A stretch of DNA of 64,000 nt from Deltaproteobacteria bacterium (GCA_947466225.1 CANIBL010000002.1:1-64000), one strand, 5' to 3'. Positions 43,539-52,737 are shown, counted from the first letter of the stretch. Program-made: numbers and translations. Notes: generated from the letters alone by a model not told the origin.

Positions 43539-44471
43539 ATGAATCTCGTATTACTGAGTGGAAATGCGAACCTCCCCCTTGCGACCAAAATCAGCCAATA
43601 TCTTGATATTCCCATCGGCAAAGCCTTTGTTGGGAGCTTTTCTGACGGTGAAACTCGTGTAGAGCTGCAAACCAACGTGCGAGGACGCGATGTCTTTGTC
43701 GTGCAGTCGACCTGTGCGCCGGTGAACCACCACATTATGGAGCTCTTGGCCATCGTGGATGCGTGCAAACGCGCCTCCGCCAGCCAGATCACTGTGGTCA
43801 CCCCCTATTTTGGGTATGCGCGTCAGGAACGCAAAAGTGTCCCTCGTACACCCATCACAGCCAAACTCATTGCCGATCTTTTTCAAGCAGCGGGCATTCA
43901 TCGCTTGGTAGCTTTGGAGCTTCACAATGCTGCTATCCAAGGGTTCTTCAATGTTCCAGTAGATCATCTCTATATCAACCCCGTTTTAGCCGCGTATCTG
44001 GAGCAAGAGTCTCAGGAATACCTCGTGGTCTCCCCCGATGCTGGCGGAGTAGAGCGGGCTCGCTCTCTAGCTAAACATTTTGGCTGGGGATTGGCCATCA
44101 TCGACAAACGAAGAGACAAGCCCAACGACAGCACCGTGATGCATGTCATTGGACACGTTGAAGGTAAACGGTGTTTGATCATCGATGATATCGTGGATAC
44201 GGGTGGGTCTTTGGTGAAGGCTGCAGAGGCCTTGCGTGCGAAAGGAGCTTTGTCAGTATCTGCTGCGATTACCCACCCTGTGTTGAGCGGGAAAGCGGTG
44301 GAAAGTATCCAGCAGTCTTGTTTGGATCGCTTGGTGGTGGCAGATAGCATCCCCTTGTCTGCAGCAGCTCAACAGTGTGACAAGATCGTGCAGATTACCG
44401 TGGGCGAGTTGCTGGCAAAGGCGATTTTGCGCATTCACACTCATGACTCCATTAGTTCACTATTTGGGTAA
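43539..44471 (+). CDS. prs: Ribose-phosphate pyrophosphokinase (PRPP synthetase)
   Basis: 310 residues. It makes PRPP from ribose 5-phosphate and ATP. The PRPP signature is RCLIIDDIVDTGGSLVKAAE near residue 210; the ATP loop has YFGYARQERK with the conserved Arg-Gln-Glu, and VVSPDAGGVERA is typical. The N-terminus SGNANLPLATKISQYLDIPI is conserved. A 447-base gap follows before rplY, which with pth completes the common prs-rplY-pth order. Confidence 0.97.
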   Translation: MNLVLLSGNANLPLATKISQYLDIPIGKAFVGSFSDGETRVELQTNVRGRDVFVVQSTCAPVNHHIMELLAIVDACKRASASQITVVTPYFGYARQERKSVPRTPITAKLIADLFQAAGIHRLVALELHNAAIQGFFNVPVDHLYINPVLAAYLEQESQEYLVVSPDAGGVERARSLAKHFGWGLAIIDKRRDKPNDSTVMHVIGHVEGKRCLIIDDIVDTGGSLVKAAEALRAKGALSVSAAITHPVLSGKAVESIQQSCLDRLVVADSIPLSAAAQQCDKIVQITVGELLAKAILRIHTHDSISSLFG

Positions 44472-44918
44472 CATTCAGCTTTTCCTGTATTTACATGCGA
44501 CCTTTTTTGCCTCTCAGTGCGGAGCAACCACCATTGTCAAACAAATCTTGGCAAATCAAAAAGGCGCTCTCCACTTAAACTGGGCGTCTGTAGAGAATCA
44601 AAACATCATTACAGAGCGAAGCTGGGATGAGAAAGCCCCTATTCTGTGAAGCAAAAGGGAATCACGATCAGTCGAACCACCGCGTTGCTTTCAGATCTAT
44701 CTTGGGTTTCTGAAGCTTGGTGGAGATTTCAATCCGCTGAAATTGCCTATAAAACTCGCTGATTCGGCGTAAGTGCTTCCGCTTCGCAGGCCACAACCCA
44801 GAACCAGGGCCTTGTTGGCGGAGGATTTGCCTTGAAAGAGCCGGCAGTTCCAGATATAAAACCTGTTCGACTGCGCAAGCCGTCCACCGAATCGATCGAC
44901 AAGTTGAGGAGTTGAGAT
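44472..44918. other. Non-coding gap (447 bp) between prs and rplY
   Basis: No open frame above about 60 codons looks like protein. Apart from the putative rplY promoter near the 3' end (44832-44860) no RNA gene or strong repeat was found. The first 150 bases may be the prs 3' region. Confidence 0.5.
44832..44860 (+). promoter_or_regulatory. Putative sigma-70 promoter for rplY-pth
   Basis: TTGAAA (44832-44837) and TATAAA (44855-44860), five of six matches each, with exactly 17 bases between. The predicted start is near 44867, leaving a leader of about 50 bases before rplY. Confidence 0.6.
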
Positions 44919-45194
44919 ATGTCAGAACGGGTTACCATTCAAGCAGAACCCCGGGAAGAAACCGGAAAAGGTGTCAGCCGTAAGTTGCGCAAGCAAGGCC
45001 TGATTCCAGCAAACATCATCGGCAAAGATAGCAGCAAAATTTCCTTGGATCCTAAATGGTTATCCAAGGCATGGAAAGCCGACAAGACCTTTGATATGGT
45101 GTTGGCTGGCGTGACCAAAACTGTACGCATTCAAGAGCTCCAGGTACACCCTGTGAAGCGCATTGCCCTCCATGTGGACTTGATGTACGCGTGA
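44919..45194 (+). CDS. rplY: Large ribosomal subunit protein L25 (short form)
   Basis: 91 residues, the short form as in E. coli (94) and not the longer Ctc/TL5 type. It binds 5S rRNA. The N-terminal EETGKGVSRKLRKQGLIPAN is the L25 signature. The stop overlaps the pth start in GTGA, so the two are translationally coupled. Confidence 0.93.
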   Translation: MSERVTIQAEPREETGKGVSRKLRKQGLIPANIIGKDSSKISLDPKWLSKAWKADKTFDMVLAGVTKTVRIQELQVHPVKRIALHVDLMYA

Positions 45195-45748
45195 AGTTCC
45201 TCATCGGTCTGGGAAATCCCGGTCAAAAATACGAAAAAACCTTACATAACGTAGGGTTTTTGCTCCTTGACCTCATTGCACAAGAGGCAGGCGTACGTTG
45301 GCAGGCCAGCAAGCCCTTTCAGGCGATGATGGGAGAGGGAACGTTTGCCGGGCATCGAGTGGTGCTCGTCAAGCCGCAAACGTTCATGAACCGCAGTGGG
45401 AGTTCTGTAGCTGCTGTATGCCGGTACTACAGAGTTGCCGCGGCGGATCTGTTCGTGGTGCACGATGATATCGATGTGGCCTGGGGCAAGGTAAAACTTC
45501 GCGCTGCCGTCGCCAGTGGGCACGGAGGCCACAACGGGATCCGAGACATCCTCCAGCATTGGGGTGAGAGCGCGTTTAACCGGATTAAGGTTGGCGTCGG
45601 TCGTCCCGGCAATGTGCATATGGATGTCGTGGATTGGGTGTTAAGTGAGCTTACGACGGAGCAGACGTCGCAGTTAGAAGAGCTGGTGTTTCCTGAAGTG
45701 AAGATGCGGTTTTTGCAAGCCATTCAACAGGCAGCGAAATCTACATAA
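45191..45748 (+). CDS. pth: Peptidyl-tRNA hydrolase
   Basis: 185 residues from a GTG coupled to the rplY stop. It frees tRNA from stalled peptides. LIGLGNPGQKYEKTLHNVGF at the N-terminus with catalytic His at 19, then KPQTFMNRSG and HDDIDVAWGKVKLR are the Pth motifs, and GHNGIRDILQ is conserved. Intact length. Confidence 0.96.
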   Translation: MKFLIGLGNPGQKYEKTLHNVGFLLLDLIAQEAGVRWQASKPFQAMMGEGTFAGHRVVLVKPQTFMNRSGSSVAAVCRYYRVAAADLFVVHDDIDVAWGKVKLRAAVASGHGGHNGIRDILQHWGESAFNRIKVGVGRPGNVHMDVVDWVLSELTTEQTSQLEELVFPEVKMRFLQAIQQAAKST

Positions 45749-45811
45749 TTCCTATATATACAACCTTTGCCGGCGATGATGTCGTTGGCTGACAAACCAC
45801 AAAGGGGTGCA

Positions 45812-46186
45812 ATGTTGTTACGAGAATACGAATTGACGGTGATTGCCAATCCACAATTGACACCGGACAAGTCCACAAAGACCTTCGAAAAGTATGAAAC
45901 CTTGTTGCTGGCTGATGGCGGCGAGATCATCAAGAAGAGCGCATGGGGCACCCGCAAGTTGGCATTCCCAATGAACCAACAATTTCGCGGTACCTACTTT
46001 CACTACGACCTAACTTGCAGCCCAGCTGCTTTGAAGGAAGTAGAACGTCTGATGCGTATCGACGATAGCATTTTGCGCTACATGTCGATCCGACTTGGGG
46101 AAAACGTAGACGTAGAGCAGAGAAAACTTGAGATCGCAAAAGCTGAAGCCTTTGCCTCTAGTCAAAAAGAAATCGATCCTCAGTAG
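45812..46186 (+). CDS. rpsF: Small ribosomal subunit protein S6
   Basis: 124 residues from the ATG with AAGGGG upstream; an earlier ATG (45767) is less likely. LREYELTVIANPQLTPD and GTRKLAFPMNQQFRGTYFHY are the S6 hallmarks, where S6 pairs with S18 in the 30S platform. The next gene is rplI; rpsR (S18), which usually follows rpsF, is absent. Confidence 0.95.
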   Translation: MLLREYELTVIANPQLTPDKSTKTFEKYETLLLADGGEIIKKSAWGTRKLAFPMNQQFRGTYFHYDLTCSPAALKEVERLMRIDDSILRYMSIRLGENVDVEQRKLEIAKAEAFASSQKEIDPQ

Positions 46187-46256
46187 TCTCGTATTTGCCG
46201 GCATATGTCGGGAAAAAGCGAGAGCATGAGTACGCAGCCGCAAGGAGTATATCGCC

Positions 46257-46706
46257 ATGAAAGTAATATTGAAGGAAGATCTCGAGACGTTGGGAAAAAT
46301 TGGGGACATGGTATCCGTTCGTTCTGGATACGCCCGTAACTTTTTGATCCCAAAATCTCTTTGTGTGGTGGCCAATGAGTCCAACCGCAAAGAATTAGAA
46401 CACCACAAGCGCCTCTTGGAAAAGAAACGCGAAAGAGTGTTGAAGGAGGCCCGTGTATTAGCTGCTGCTATCAGCAAGCTACAGGTATCCATCGAGAAGC
46501 AAGCAGGGGAAGAGGACCGCATTTTCGGTTCTGTTACTACCCTCGAAGTGGCAGAAAAATTGGCGGCACAATCCGTTGTGATCGACCGTCGTCACATCCA
46601 TCTTCCAGCAGACATCAAGAAGTTGGGTATTTACCACGCAGAGATTAAGGTACACTCCGAGGTTTCTGCCAACTTGGTTGTCAAAGTCGTAGCCAAAGAA
46701 GGCTAA
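46257..46706 (+). CDS. rplI: Large ribosomal subunit protein L9
   Basis: 149 residues, the same as E. coli L9. N-terminal MKVILKEDLETLGKIGDMVS and SGYARNFLIPKSLCVVA bind 23S rRNA; a long central helix (about 45-75) joins the C-terminal domain. AAGGAG precedes the ATG. 70 bases separate it from rpsF. Confidence 0.97.
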   Translation: MKVILKEDLETLGKIGDMVSVRSGYARNFLIPKSLCVVANESNRKELEHHKRLLEKKRERVLKEARVLAAAISKLQVSIEKQAGEEDRIFGSVTTLEVAEKLAAQSVVIDRRHIHLPADIKKLGIYHAEIKVHSEVSANLVVKVVAKEG

Positions 46707-46760
46707 CTCTAACGCTCTTCAAAGGACTGGGGGAATCGCCCCAGTTGAAGTTGAATCACA

Positions 46761-48119
46761 ATGACAGAGCGAGCCCATGGATTTGTGCCCCCTCATTCCG
46801 TAGACGCAGAGCGAGCGGTTTTGGGGGGGATTCTTCGCGATGCCAACCAGCTGCACCTGCTGAATGACCGGGTCCAACTTCGTCCTGAGCATTTTTTCCA
46901 TGATACCAATCGGCGTATTTTTTCTGCCATGGTGGAGTTGGAAAACCAAAGTCAACCTCTCGATATTATTACCTTGTCCGAAGAGCTTGGGGTTGCCCAC
47001 GGTGCCTCTGATACGGTGCCGCTTTCCTATCTCATCGATTTGACGGAGAATACACCCTACTCCCAAAATTCCGAGCATTACGGTTCCATCGTAAAGAAGA
47101 AATTTTATTTACGACGGATTATTTCGGCGTGCCAAGAGACAGTGCAAAAGGCAGTCAATCTTGAAGGGGGTGTGACTCACTTTATCGAGGGCATTGAGAA
47201 AGAGTTTCTGCAGATCACCAATGAGTACGACACCCGTGCTGGATTGGTTTCTGCCAAGGAAGTCTTGATTCCCACCCTCGAGGAGCTGGAGCGCCGGATT
47301 CGATCCGAGGGCACCATTACGGGGATTAGCTCAGGATTTCGAGACTTGGATCAATATACCGGGGGCTGGCAGCGCAGCGATTTGATCATCCTTGCTGCTC
47401 GACCGGGTATGGGAAAAACGGCACTGGGTCTCAACTGGGTGACCAATGCCGTGAAGTCAGATCCTAAATTGCGTGCTGCGATTTTTACCTTGGAAATGTC
47501 CAAGGAACAGCTCATGGAGCGGTTACTTTCTGCGGAATCCAAGGTGGACTCCACCCGGCTGCGCAAGGGGGATCTGAGCGAGGATGATCAGGATCGAATC
47601 ATGCATGGGGCGCGTGTGATCAATGAAATCGGCAATCGCCTGATGATCGATGAAACCCCCGGAATCAGCATGACAGAACTGCGATCTCGGTGCCGCCGGC
47701 ATCAGAAGGAGCAGGGGCTGAACTTGGTGGTGATCGACTACCTGCAGCTCATGAGCGGTAGCGCTGTCGCCCAAAAGCAAGGCCGGGAGCGGGAAATCGG
47801 AGAGATCTCCATGGGGCTCAAAGCTTTGGCCAAAGAGCTTGCGATTCCAGTGGTCGCACTGGCGCAGCTCAACCGAGGACCTGATGCACGACCGGATAAA
47901 CGTCCGAGGATCAGTGACTTGAGGGAGTCGGGTTCTATGGAGCAAGATGCGGATCAGATCATGTTCGTGTACCGAGATGAGTATTACAATCCCAACTCTG
48001 AACTCAACGGGCGAGCGGAACTGATGATTGCCAAAAACCGTCATGGGGAAACCGGTACGGTTACCCTGGCTTGGTTGCCCAATTTTGTGTCGTTCCACAA
48101 CTTGCTGCGGGCAGACTAA
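46761..48119 (+). CDS. dnaB: Replicative DNA helicase DnaB
   Basis: 452 residues. Hexameric helicase of the replication fork. The N-terminal domain (about 10-110) PHSVDAERAVLGGILRDANQ is followed by a linker and the RecA-like motor with Walker A ARPGMGKTA at 213-221 and motif VVIDYLQLM. DPDIEL-type end motif is replaced by SGSMEQDADQIMFVYRDEYY. rpsF-rplI-dnaB is a common order. No intein is seen. Confidence 0.96.
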   Translation: MTERAHGFVPPHSVDAERAVLGGILRDANQLHLLNDRVQLRPEHFFHDTNRRIFSAMVELENQSQPLDIITLSEELGVAHGASDTVPLSYLIDLTENTPYSQNSEHYGSIVKKKFYLRRIISACQETVQKAVNLEGGVTHFIEGIEKEFLQITNEYDTRAGLVSAKEVLIPTLEELERRIRSEGTITGISSGFRDLDQYTGGWQRSDLIILAARPGMGKTALGLNWVTNAVKSDPKLRAAIFTLEMSKEQLMERLLSAESKVDSTRLRKGDLSEDDQDRIMHGARVINEIGNRLMIDETPGISMTELRSRCRRHQKEQGLNLVVIDYLQLMSGSAVAQKQGREREIGEISMGLKALAKELAIPVVALAQLNRGPDARPDKRPRISDLRESGSMEQDADQIMFVYRDEYYNPNSELNGRAELMIAKNRHGETGTVTLAWLPNFVSFHNLLRAD

Positions 48120-48190
48120 GCTCGACTTGCCTTTTTTATGGCTTTTTGGCACATCCACTCATGGAGAAAAGAGGGCGATTGCTCCATCCG

Positions 48191-48243
48191 CGTCATCCCC
48201 AGGCCCCAGGCCAAAGGCCGTCGGGGATCTCCCACGATCGAGA
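48191..48243. repeat. REP-like hairpin upstream of grpE
   Basis: CGTCATCCCCAGGCCCCAGG, CAAAGGCCGTCGGGGATC and CCCACGATCGAG match the REP-like family (second half form). It ends 34 bases before grpE. Confidence 0.65.
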
Positions 48244-48276
48244 CAAGATATTGCATCACTTGAAAGGATATTTACT

Positions 48277-48795
48277 ATGACAGCTGAGCCTACAACTGAA
48301 AAGGGAACCGAGCCGATCCCCACCGAGCTCGATCTCATGAAAAAAGAACTCGAGAAAGCCAAAGAAGATGCGGCCCAGCACTATGACGGCTATGTGCGCG
48401 TACTCGCAGATATGGAAAATGTCCGCAAGCGCAGCCAACGGGACAAAGAAGATGCGTTGAAGTTCGGCATGGAAGGGTTTTTTCGCGATATTTTGCCGGT
48501 ACTCGATAGCTTGGAGAAGGCCATCATCTCCGACAGTCGTAGCATCGAAGACTTTCACAGCGGGATGAAACTGGTGCAGCGTCAGCTCATTGACTTGCTA
48601 GAGCGCAATGGTTTGTCACCAGTGGATAGTGCGGACAAGAAATTCGATCCCGCTTTTCACCAGGCCATCGCTCGGGTGGAATCACAGGACGTTGCCCATG
48701 AGGAAATCCACGAAGAATACGCCAAAGGCTATCTCCTCCATGGCCGCCTCCTGCGTCCTGCCATGGTGAGTGTTCGAGTTCCCGTTTCTTCGTAG
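48277..48795 (+). CDS. grpE: Nucleotide exchange factor GrpE
   Basis: 172 residues from an ATG with GAAAGGAT upstream; the frame is open further but reads through a repeat and the dnaB end. GrpE releases ADP from DnaK. An N-terminal coiled coil (DLMKKELEKAKEDAAQHYDG) is followed by the conserved RVLADMENVRKRSQRDKEDA and the beta domain FDPAFHQAIARVESQDV. dnaK and dnaJ are not adjacent. It converges on the SPFH gene. Confidence 0.93.
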   Translation: MTAEPTTEKGTEPIPTELDLMKKELEKAKEDAAQHYDGYVRVLADMENVRKRSQRDKEDALKFGMEGFFRDILPVLDSLEKAIISDSRSIEDFHSGMKLVQRQLIDLLERNGLSPVDSADKKFDPAFHQAIARVESQDVAHEEIHEEYAKGYLLHGRLLRPAMVSVRVPVSS

Positions 48796-48804
48796 GCAAT
48801 GCCA

Positions 48805-49737
48805 TTATGGGGCGAAGGAGCCTGCATATTCTGAGGGAAGGGAATGGGAGGGATTTGCTTCAATTTCCCCGAACCCGTATGGCAGGCTCATTGCAGCTTC
48901 CATTGCACTTGCCTCCTCTTTTGCAAAGCCATGAAAAGAAATCGTGCGATGGGGCCGCACGAGAGACAATTGGTACAACTCTGTATAGGCCCTTAACAGG
49001 GTAGGATCATGTGCCAGGCTGCTATAAGCCCGAGCAATACTCAAACTATATTGCCCTTTGGCTTCTGCCTCTAAGGCTGCAACTTTGGCGTGTGTTTCTG
49101 CCTCCAATAGCTGACACTCCAATCGGCCTGTTTCTTCGATGTCTGCTTTGGCCTTTTCTAACTGTGCGGCAACAGCATCGAATAACTGCTGGGACACCTC
49201 GGGCAATAAGCTTAGTTTGCTGATGAACACCGATTCAATTTCCAACCCCCACCGCTCTGTTTCAGTCTGAATATCTTCTCTAACCATTCGTCCGAGTTCA
49301 TTTCGATTTCGCAAAATATTGGTAAATTCAAAGGTACCAAGAATAGAAGTGACGGAACAGGTTAATAGACTTTGACAAGACTTCTCCCAGTTTTCTACTT
49401 GAAACAGCGCTTTTTCTGGGTGTTTAATACGAAATTCTATCCATAGGTCCACCATTACCGTGGTGCCGCGACAGTCATTGATTGAAATTTTTTCATAGTA
49501 TCGTTGGTCTTTTTTTTGAGATACTACATATGCTTGTACCCAAGGCAGCATTTTTTCTCCCCAGAGATACAACCCGGGCTCTTGGATGTTGCGATAGATT
49601 TTGCCAAAACGCGTTAGAATCACAGAGGTTTCATCCTCGACTTCCAAGGTGAACCAATGAAACACCAGTTGTAGAATTGGCAATAAGCTGCAACCAGCGG
49701 CGAGTCCGATGGAAAAAGAAAGTAGATCAGACATCAT
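48805..49737 (-). CDS. SPFH/stomatin-like membrane protein (second of a pair)
   Basis: 310 residues. An N-terminal membrane helix (about 6-30, FSIGLAAGCSLLPILQLVFH) leads into an SPFH/band 7 domain (about 32-200) and a coiled-coil C-terminal part rich in Ala, Glu and Lys (AQLEKAKADIEETGRLECQL), ending in a less ordered tail. Stomatin-like proteins form large oligomeric cages at membranes and modulate transporters or proteases. It overlaps the first SPFH gene by four bases (ATGA), and both follow the SulP-carbonic anhydrase gene, so the three are one operon. The partner is inferred from operon structure only. Confidence 0.8.
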   Translation of the reverse strand: MMSDLLSFSIGLAAGCSLLPILQLVFHWFTLEVEDETSVILTRFGKIYRNIQEPGLYLWGEKMLPWVQAYVVSQKKDQRYYEKISINDCRGTTVMVDLWIEFRIKHPEKALFQVENWEKSCQSLLTCSVTSILGTFEFTNILRNRNELGRMVREDIQTETERWGLEIESVFISKLSLLPEVSQQLFDAVAAQLEKAKADIEETGRLECQLLEAETHAKVAALEAEAKGQYSLSIARAYSSLAHDPTLLRAYTELYQLSLVRPHRTISFHGFAKEEASAMEAAMSLPYGFGEIEANPSHSLPSEYAGSFAP

Positions 49738-50642
49738 GTAGACCTCTTAATAAAGGAGGTTCGCGATTCGGAGTACACTTCAGCTCGACGACGATCAATG
49801 TAATGTTGCAACATACCCTTGCTTTGAACCTCCAGGAGGATGTCACAAATTGTGGCCACTTCTTCCTCTACGGCTTTGGCTTTGGCCTGTGCAATGGCAA
49901 TGGATTTTTTTGCTGATAAAAGGCGCTGTTCGCATTCACATTCCATCTGGGTGTATTGCTTATACGCTTCGCTTTTTGCGTTGATTACTGCATTCAGAGC
50001 GGAAGCAAGTTCATTTGGAGGCAGGATGTCCGTTAAATCTACCCCATCAAATTGAATTCCATACCCCTCATTGAGTACAGTACGACAAAAATCATGAATC
50101 TTTTTATTCAAAGACCGGCGTCCTTGTTGAATGGCTGCATAGGAGCTCAGTTTCGATTGGGGCAAACAAGCCACTTTTTTATGGTCGGTTTCATTTTCTT
50201 CAAAATCCATGTGGCCAAAATTGGCAATTTCATTTCGTAACAAACAAGTAAAAAGTCTTTTGATATGCTCCATGGGGTTTTCCATAGAGAACAAAAAATT
50301 ATAGAGATCTTTTTCTACATGGGAGAATCGCAGTTTTGAATCAAATCGCAGCATGGTGCCATCCGAAGCCATTGCAACTGTTCCCGCATTTTCCCCCGAA
50401 AGCTCAATCATTTGTTCCATCATGGAGATTTCTTGGATTTTTTGCCAAGGCCATTTAAAATGAAACCCAGGCGAAAAGGTTTGTAGGTGACGATCCCCTG
50501 TTTTTTTGCACTTGGCTTTGCCGAATTCAGTCATGACAGCGAGATAACCTTGTCTCACCTCAAATCGACTTTTAGTAAGTAAATAGGTTAGATAAAGCGA
50601 AATACCGGCACCAATTCCCACGGTCATAAAAAATGGATCCAT
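49734..50642 (-). CDS. SPFH/stomatin-like membrane protein (first of a pair)
   Basis: 302 residues. N-terminal membrane helix (about 4-24), then band 7-type sequence (RFEVRQGYLAVMTEFGKAKC and PGFHFKWPWQKIQEISMMEQ) and a C-terminal helical region SAKKSIAIAQAKAKAVEEEV. PGFHF-WP is the conserved SPFH turn. It is a diverged paralogue of the next gene; paired SPFH genes resemble HflK/HflC, but similarity to those is not close. It lies 13 bases after the transporter stop. Confidence 0.82.
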   Translation of the reverse strand: MDPFFMTVGIGAGISLYLTYLLTKSRFEVRQGYLAVMTEFGKAKCKKTGDRHLQTFSPGFHFKWPWQKIQEISMMEQMIELSGENAGTVAMASDGTMLRFDSKLRFSHVEKDLYNFLFSMENPMEHIKRLFTCLLRNEIANFGHMDFEENETDHKKVACLPQSKLSSYAAIQQGRRSLNKKIHDFCRTVLNEGYGIQFDGVDLTDILPPNELASALNAVINAKSEAYKQYTQMECECEQRLLSAKKSIAIAQAKAKAVEEEVATICDILLEVQSKGMLQHYIDRRRAEVYSESRTSFIKRST

Positions 50643-50655
50643 GATTGCCTTTTTT

Positions 50656-52737
50656 TTAAAATCGTTCGAGACGCATTCTTCCCTGTAAAAAATCAGGAGA
50701 CATTTTCAAATATGAGGGTGTGACCTGTCGGTTGTGCTTCCGATATGCAGCCGCTAACCCTTTGTTAACGCCCACGACATCTTCATTGAAATCAAGATGT
50801 GCATGGCTCACCTTGGGTAAGGCATCTACTTTATCTTGGGTATCTACCACGAGTCCATGTGGAACATATCTCCCTTCTGGGATGTTCACACCCACTACGA
50901 TTGCACCAATTCCAATATAGCAATGAGGACCGATCGTAGAGTCATGAACAACAGCTTGAAAGCCAACAAAAGAATTTGCCCCAATATAGCAAGGACCGTG
51001 AACCAAGGCTTGATGTGCGATGGATACGCTCTCTCCAATATAGACGGCCCAGTCCTCACTTGCGACTTGTACCCATTTTTCTTTTAGTGCATGGATCACT
51101 ACACCATCTTGAATATTAGAGTTGGATCCAATATAGAAAGGGGCCCCTTCATCGGCTCGTATGGAGCTTTCAGCTGCAATATGTACATGCTCCCCTAAAA
51201 TAACTTTTCCGATAATCGAAGCGCGTTGATGTACAAAGGATGTTGCAGCAAGTGTGGCGCGTTCTCGAATTTGTGAGAGCCAGTTTTGACTTTCTGCTTG
51301 ATGGACATAATGTCCCATTCTCGGTTCCTCTTTTCCTTGTCGAAAAATGACAGCCCGAATGCCAGTTTTTGGATTTACACTCGGTACAGAAGATGGAGAG
51401 GAGGGGGTGTTTGTTAAATCAAGAGATTTTCTCACCCAATGTTGTAGAGCATAAAGTAGACTTCCGCTTACCAAACCCATCATGAGATGACCTGAAATCG
51501 TGCCCGCGCCCGCAAGGAAAAAAGCGGCTGCTTCTAGTATATTTTTTTTAAGTAAGTGGACTGCTGTATGTACTTCAATCAATCGGAGTCCGACTACACA
51601 GAGAAGACCTGCGAGTGCGCCAAGCGGGATTTTGGCAATCATCTCACTTAAGTAAAAAAGGGCCACCAGCAATAATACAGCATGGAGGATTGCGCTAAGA
51701 CGAGTTTTTCCCCCGCTTTGAACATTAATCGTAGAACGCACAACAGCGCCAGAAACTGGGATCCCCCCAACAAGACCAGAGGCAATATTTCCTAGCCCTT
51801 GTCCAAAGAGCTCCAAGTTGGAATTATGAGGACGGAGAGCACCAGAAAATCGATCTGTAGCTTGTGCAGCTAGCAGGGATTCAATGGCAGCCAAAAGACC
51901 CAGTGGAAGAGCGGCAACAGCGAGAGCCAGCCATTTTTCCGCAGAGAGGGGAGAAAAGTCAGGTAGGGTGAGATGGCCAGAGAGCGCACCTACCCGTTCA
52001 ATATTCCAATTTAGATGATTGGCAACGTAGGTGATGAGCGCAATTCCAATCAGGGCAGCAGGAAATTTTTTGAATGGCTTGCAAGATATTACCAGAAGAG
52101 CGACGAAAATACCACTCACCACAGAGAGCCACGACACTTCATGTAACCAAGCCGTTCGATGTATCATCTGGGCCAATTCAAAAACACTATAGTTAAACCC
52201 TAAAAGTTCAGGCAGCTGCTGATCCAGGAGTTTGATCCCCACGCCAGTGGTAAAACCGGCTAACACGGCTTCTGGAACGAAACGAATCAATCGTCCGGCA
52301 GCAACCCCCCCAAGCACAAGCTGCATAAGTCCAATCAATATGCAGGAGGCAGCAACCCCAATAACACCAAAATTAACTGCAAGGGATAACACCATGACAT
52401 TTAATGCTGGAGATGGGCCGGTTACTTGCATAGAAGAGCCGCCAAAGAGGGCAGCAACCCCTCCGCCAATTGCTCCGGCCAGAATACCAGCCTGAGGTGG
52501 AAGTCCGCATGCAATGGCAAGGGCAATATTAAGGGGTAGCGCTACAGCTGCTACTGTACAGGCAGCCAGGCAGTCTGCCACAACGTGCTTGCCTTTTACT
52601 ACCTCGATCCAACTGGTAGCCCAGTCTCTCAGTAGCGTTCTCGCTTGTTTCAACTCTGCTGGCGGTTGAATAATAGGGGCATGTTTTTTTTGAGGAAACC
52701 GAATGGGGGCTTTTTGAAATACGGACAAAATCTGCAT
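50656..52737 (-). CDS. SulP-family anion transporter fused to a CcmM-like gamma carbonic anhydrase
   Basis: 693 residues from the ATG with AGGG upstream. Residues about 30-440 form a SulP transporter with at least ten membrane helices; ALPLNIALAIACGLPPQAGI and ITGPSPALN-like VTGPSPALNVMVL mark the family. The usual cytoplasmic STAS domain is absent. Instead residues about 500-670 form a left-handed beta-helix very like the gamma carbonic anhydrase domain of CcmM: SIRADEGAPFYIGSNSNIQD with Arg 527, and zinc ligands H549, H575 and H580 in VVIHAL and AHQALVHGP. All three His are kept, so it should hydrate CO2. The fusion suggests bicarbonate uptake coupled to CO2 interconversion, with SPFH partners downstream. 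Confidence 0.9.
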   Translation of the reverse strand: MQILSVFQKAPIRFPQKKHAPIIQPPAELKQARTLLRDWATSWIEVVKGKHVVADCLAACTVAAVALPLNIALAIACGLPPQAGILAGAIGGGVAALFGGSSMQVTGPSPALNVMVLSLAVNFGVIGVAASCILIGLMQLVLGGVAAGRLIRFVPEAVLAGFTTGVGIKLLDQQLPELLGFNYSVFELAQMIHRTAWLHEVSWLSVVSGIFVALLVISCKPFKKFPAALIGIALITYVANHLNWNIERVGALSGHLTLPDFSPLSAEKWLALAVAALPLGLLAAIESLLAAQATDRFSGALRPHNSNLELFGQGLGNIASGLVGGIPVSGAVVRSTINVQSGGKTRLSAILHAVLLLVALFYLSEMIAKIPLGALAGLLCVVGLRLIEVHTAVHLLKKNILEAAAFFLAGAGTISGHLMMGLVSGSLLYALQHWVRKSLDLTNTPSSPSSVPSVNPKTGIRAVIFRQGKEEPRMGHYVHQAESQNWLSQIRERATLAATSFVHQRASIIGKVILGEHVHIAAESSIRADEGAPFYIGSNSNIQDGVVIHALKEKWVQVASEDWAVYIGESVSIAHQALVHGPCYIGANSFVGFQAVVHDSTIGPHCYIGIGAIVVGVNIPEGRYVPHGLVVDTQDKVDALPKVSHAHLDFNEDVVGVNKGLAAAYRKHNRQVTPSYLKMSPDFLQGRMRLERF

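Noticed and set aside
44377-44649. Frame overlapping the prs 3' end
   Set aside because: It is out of frame inside prs, lacks a ribosome site and looks like random sequence after the prs stop.
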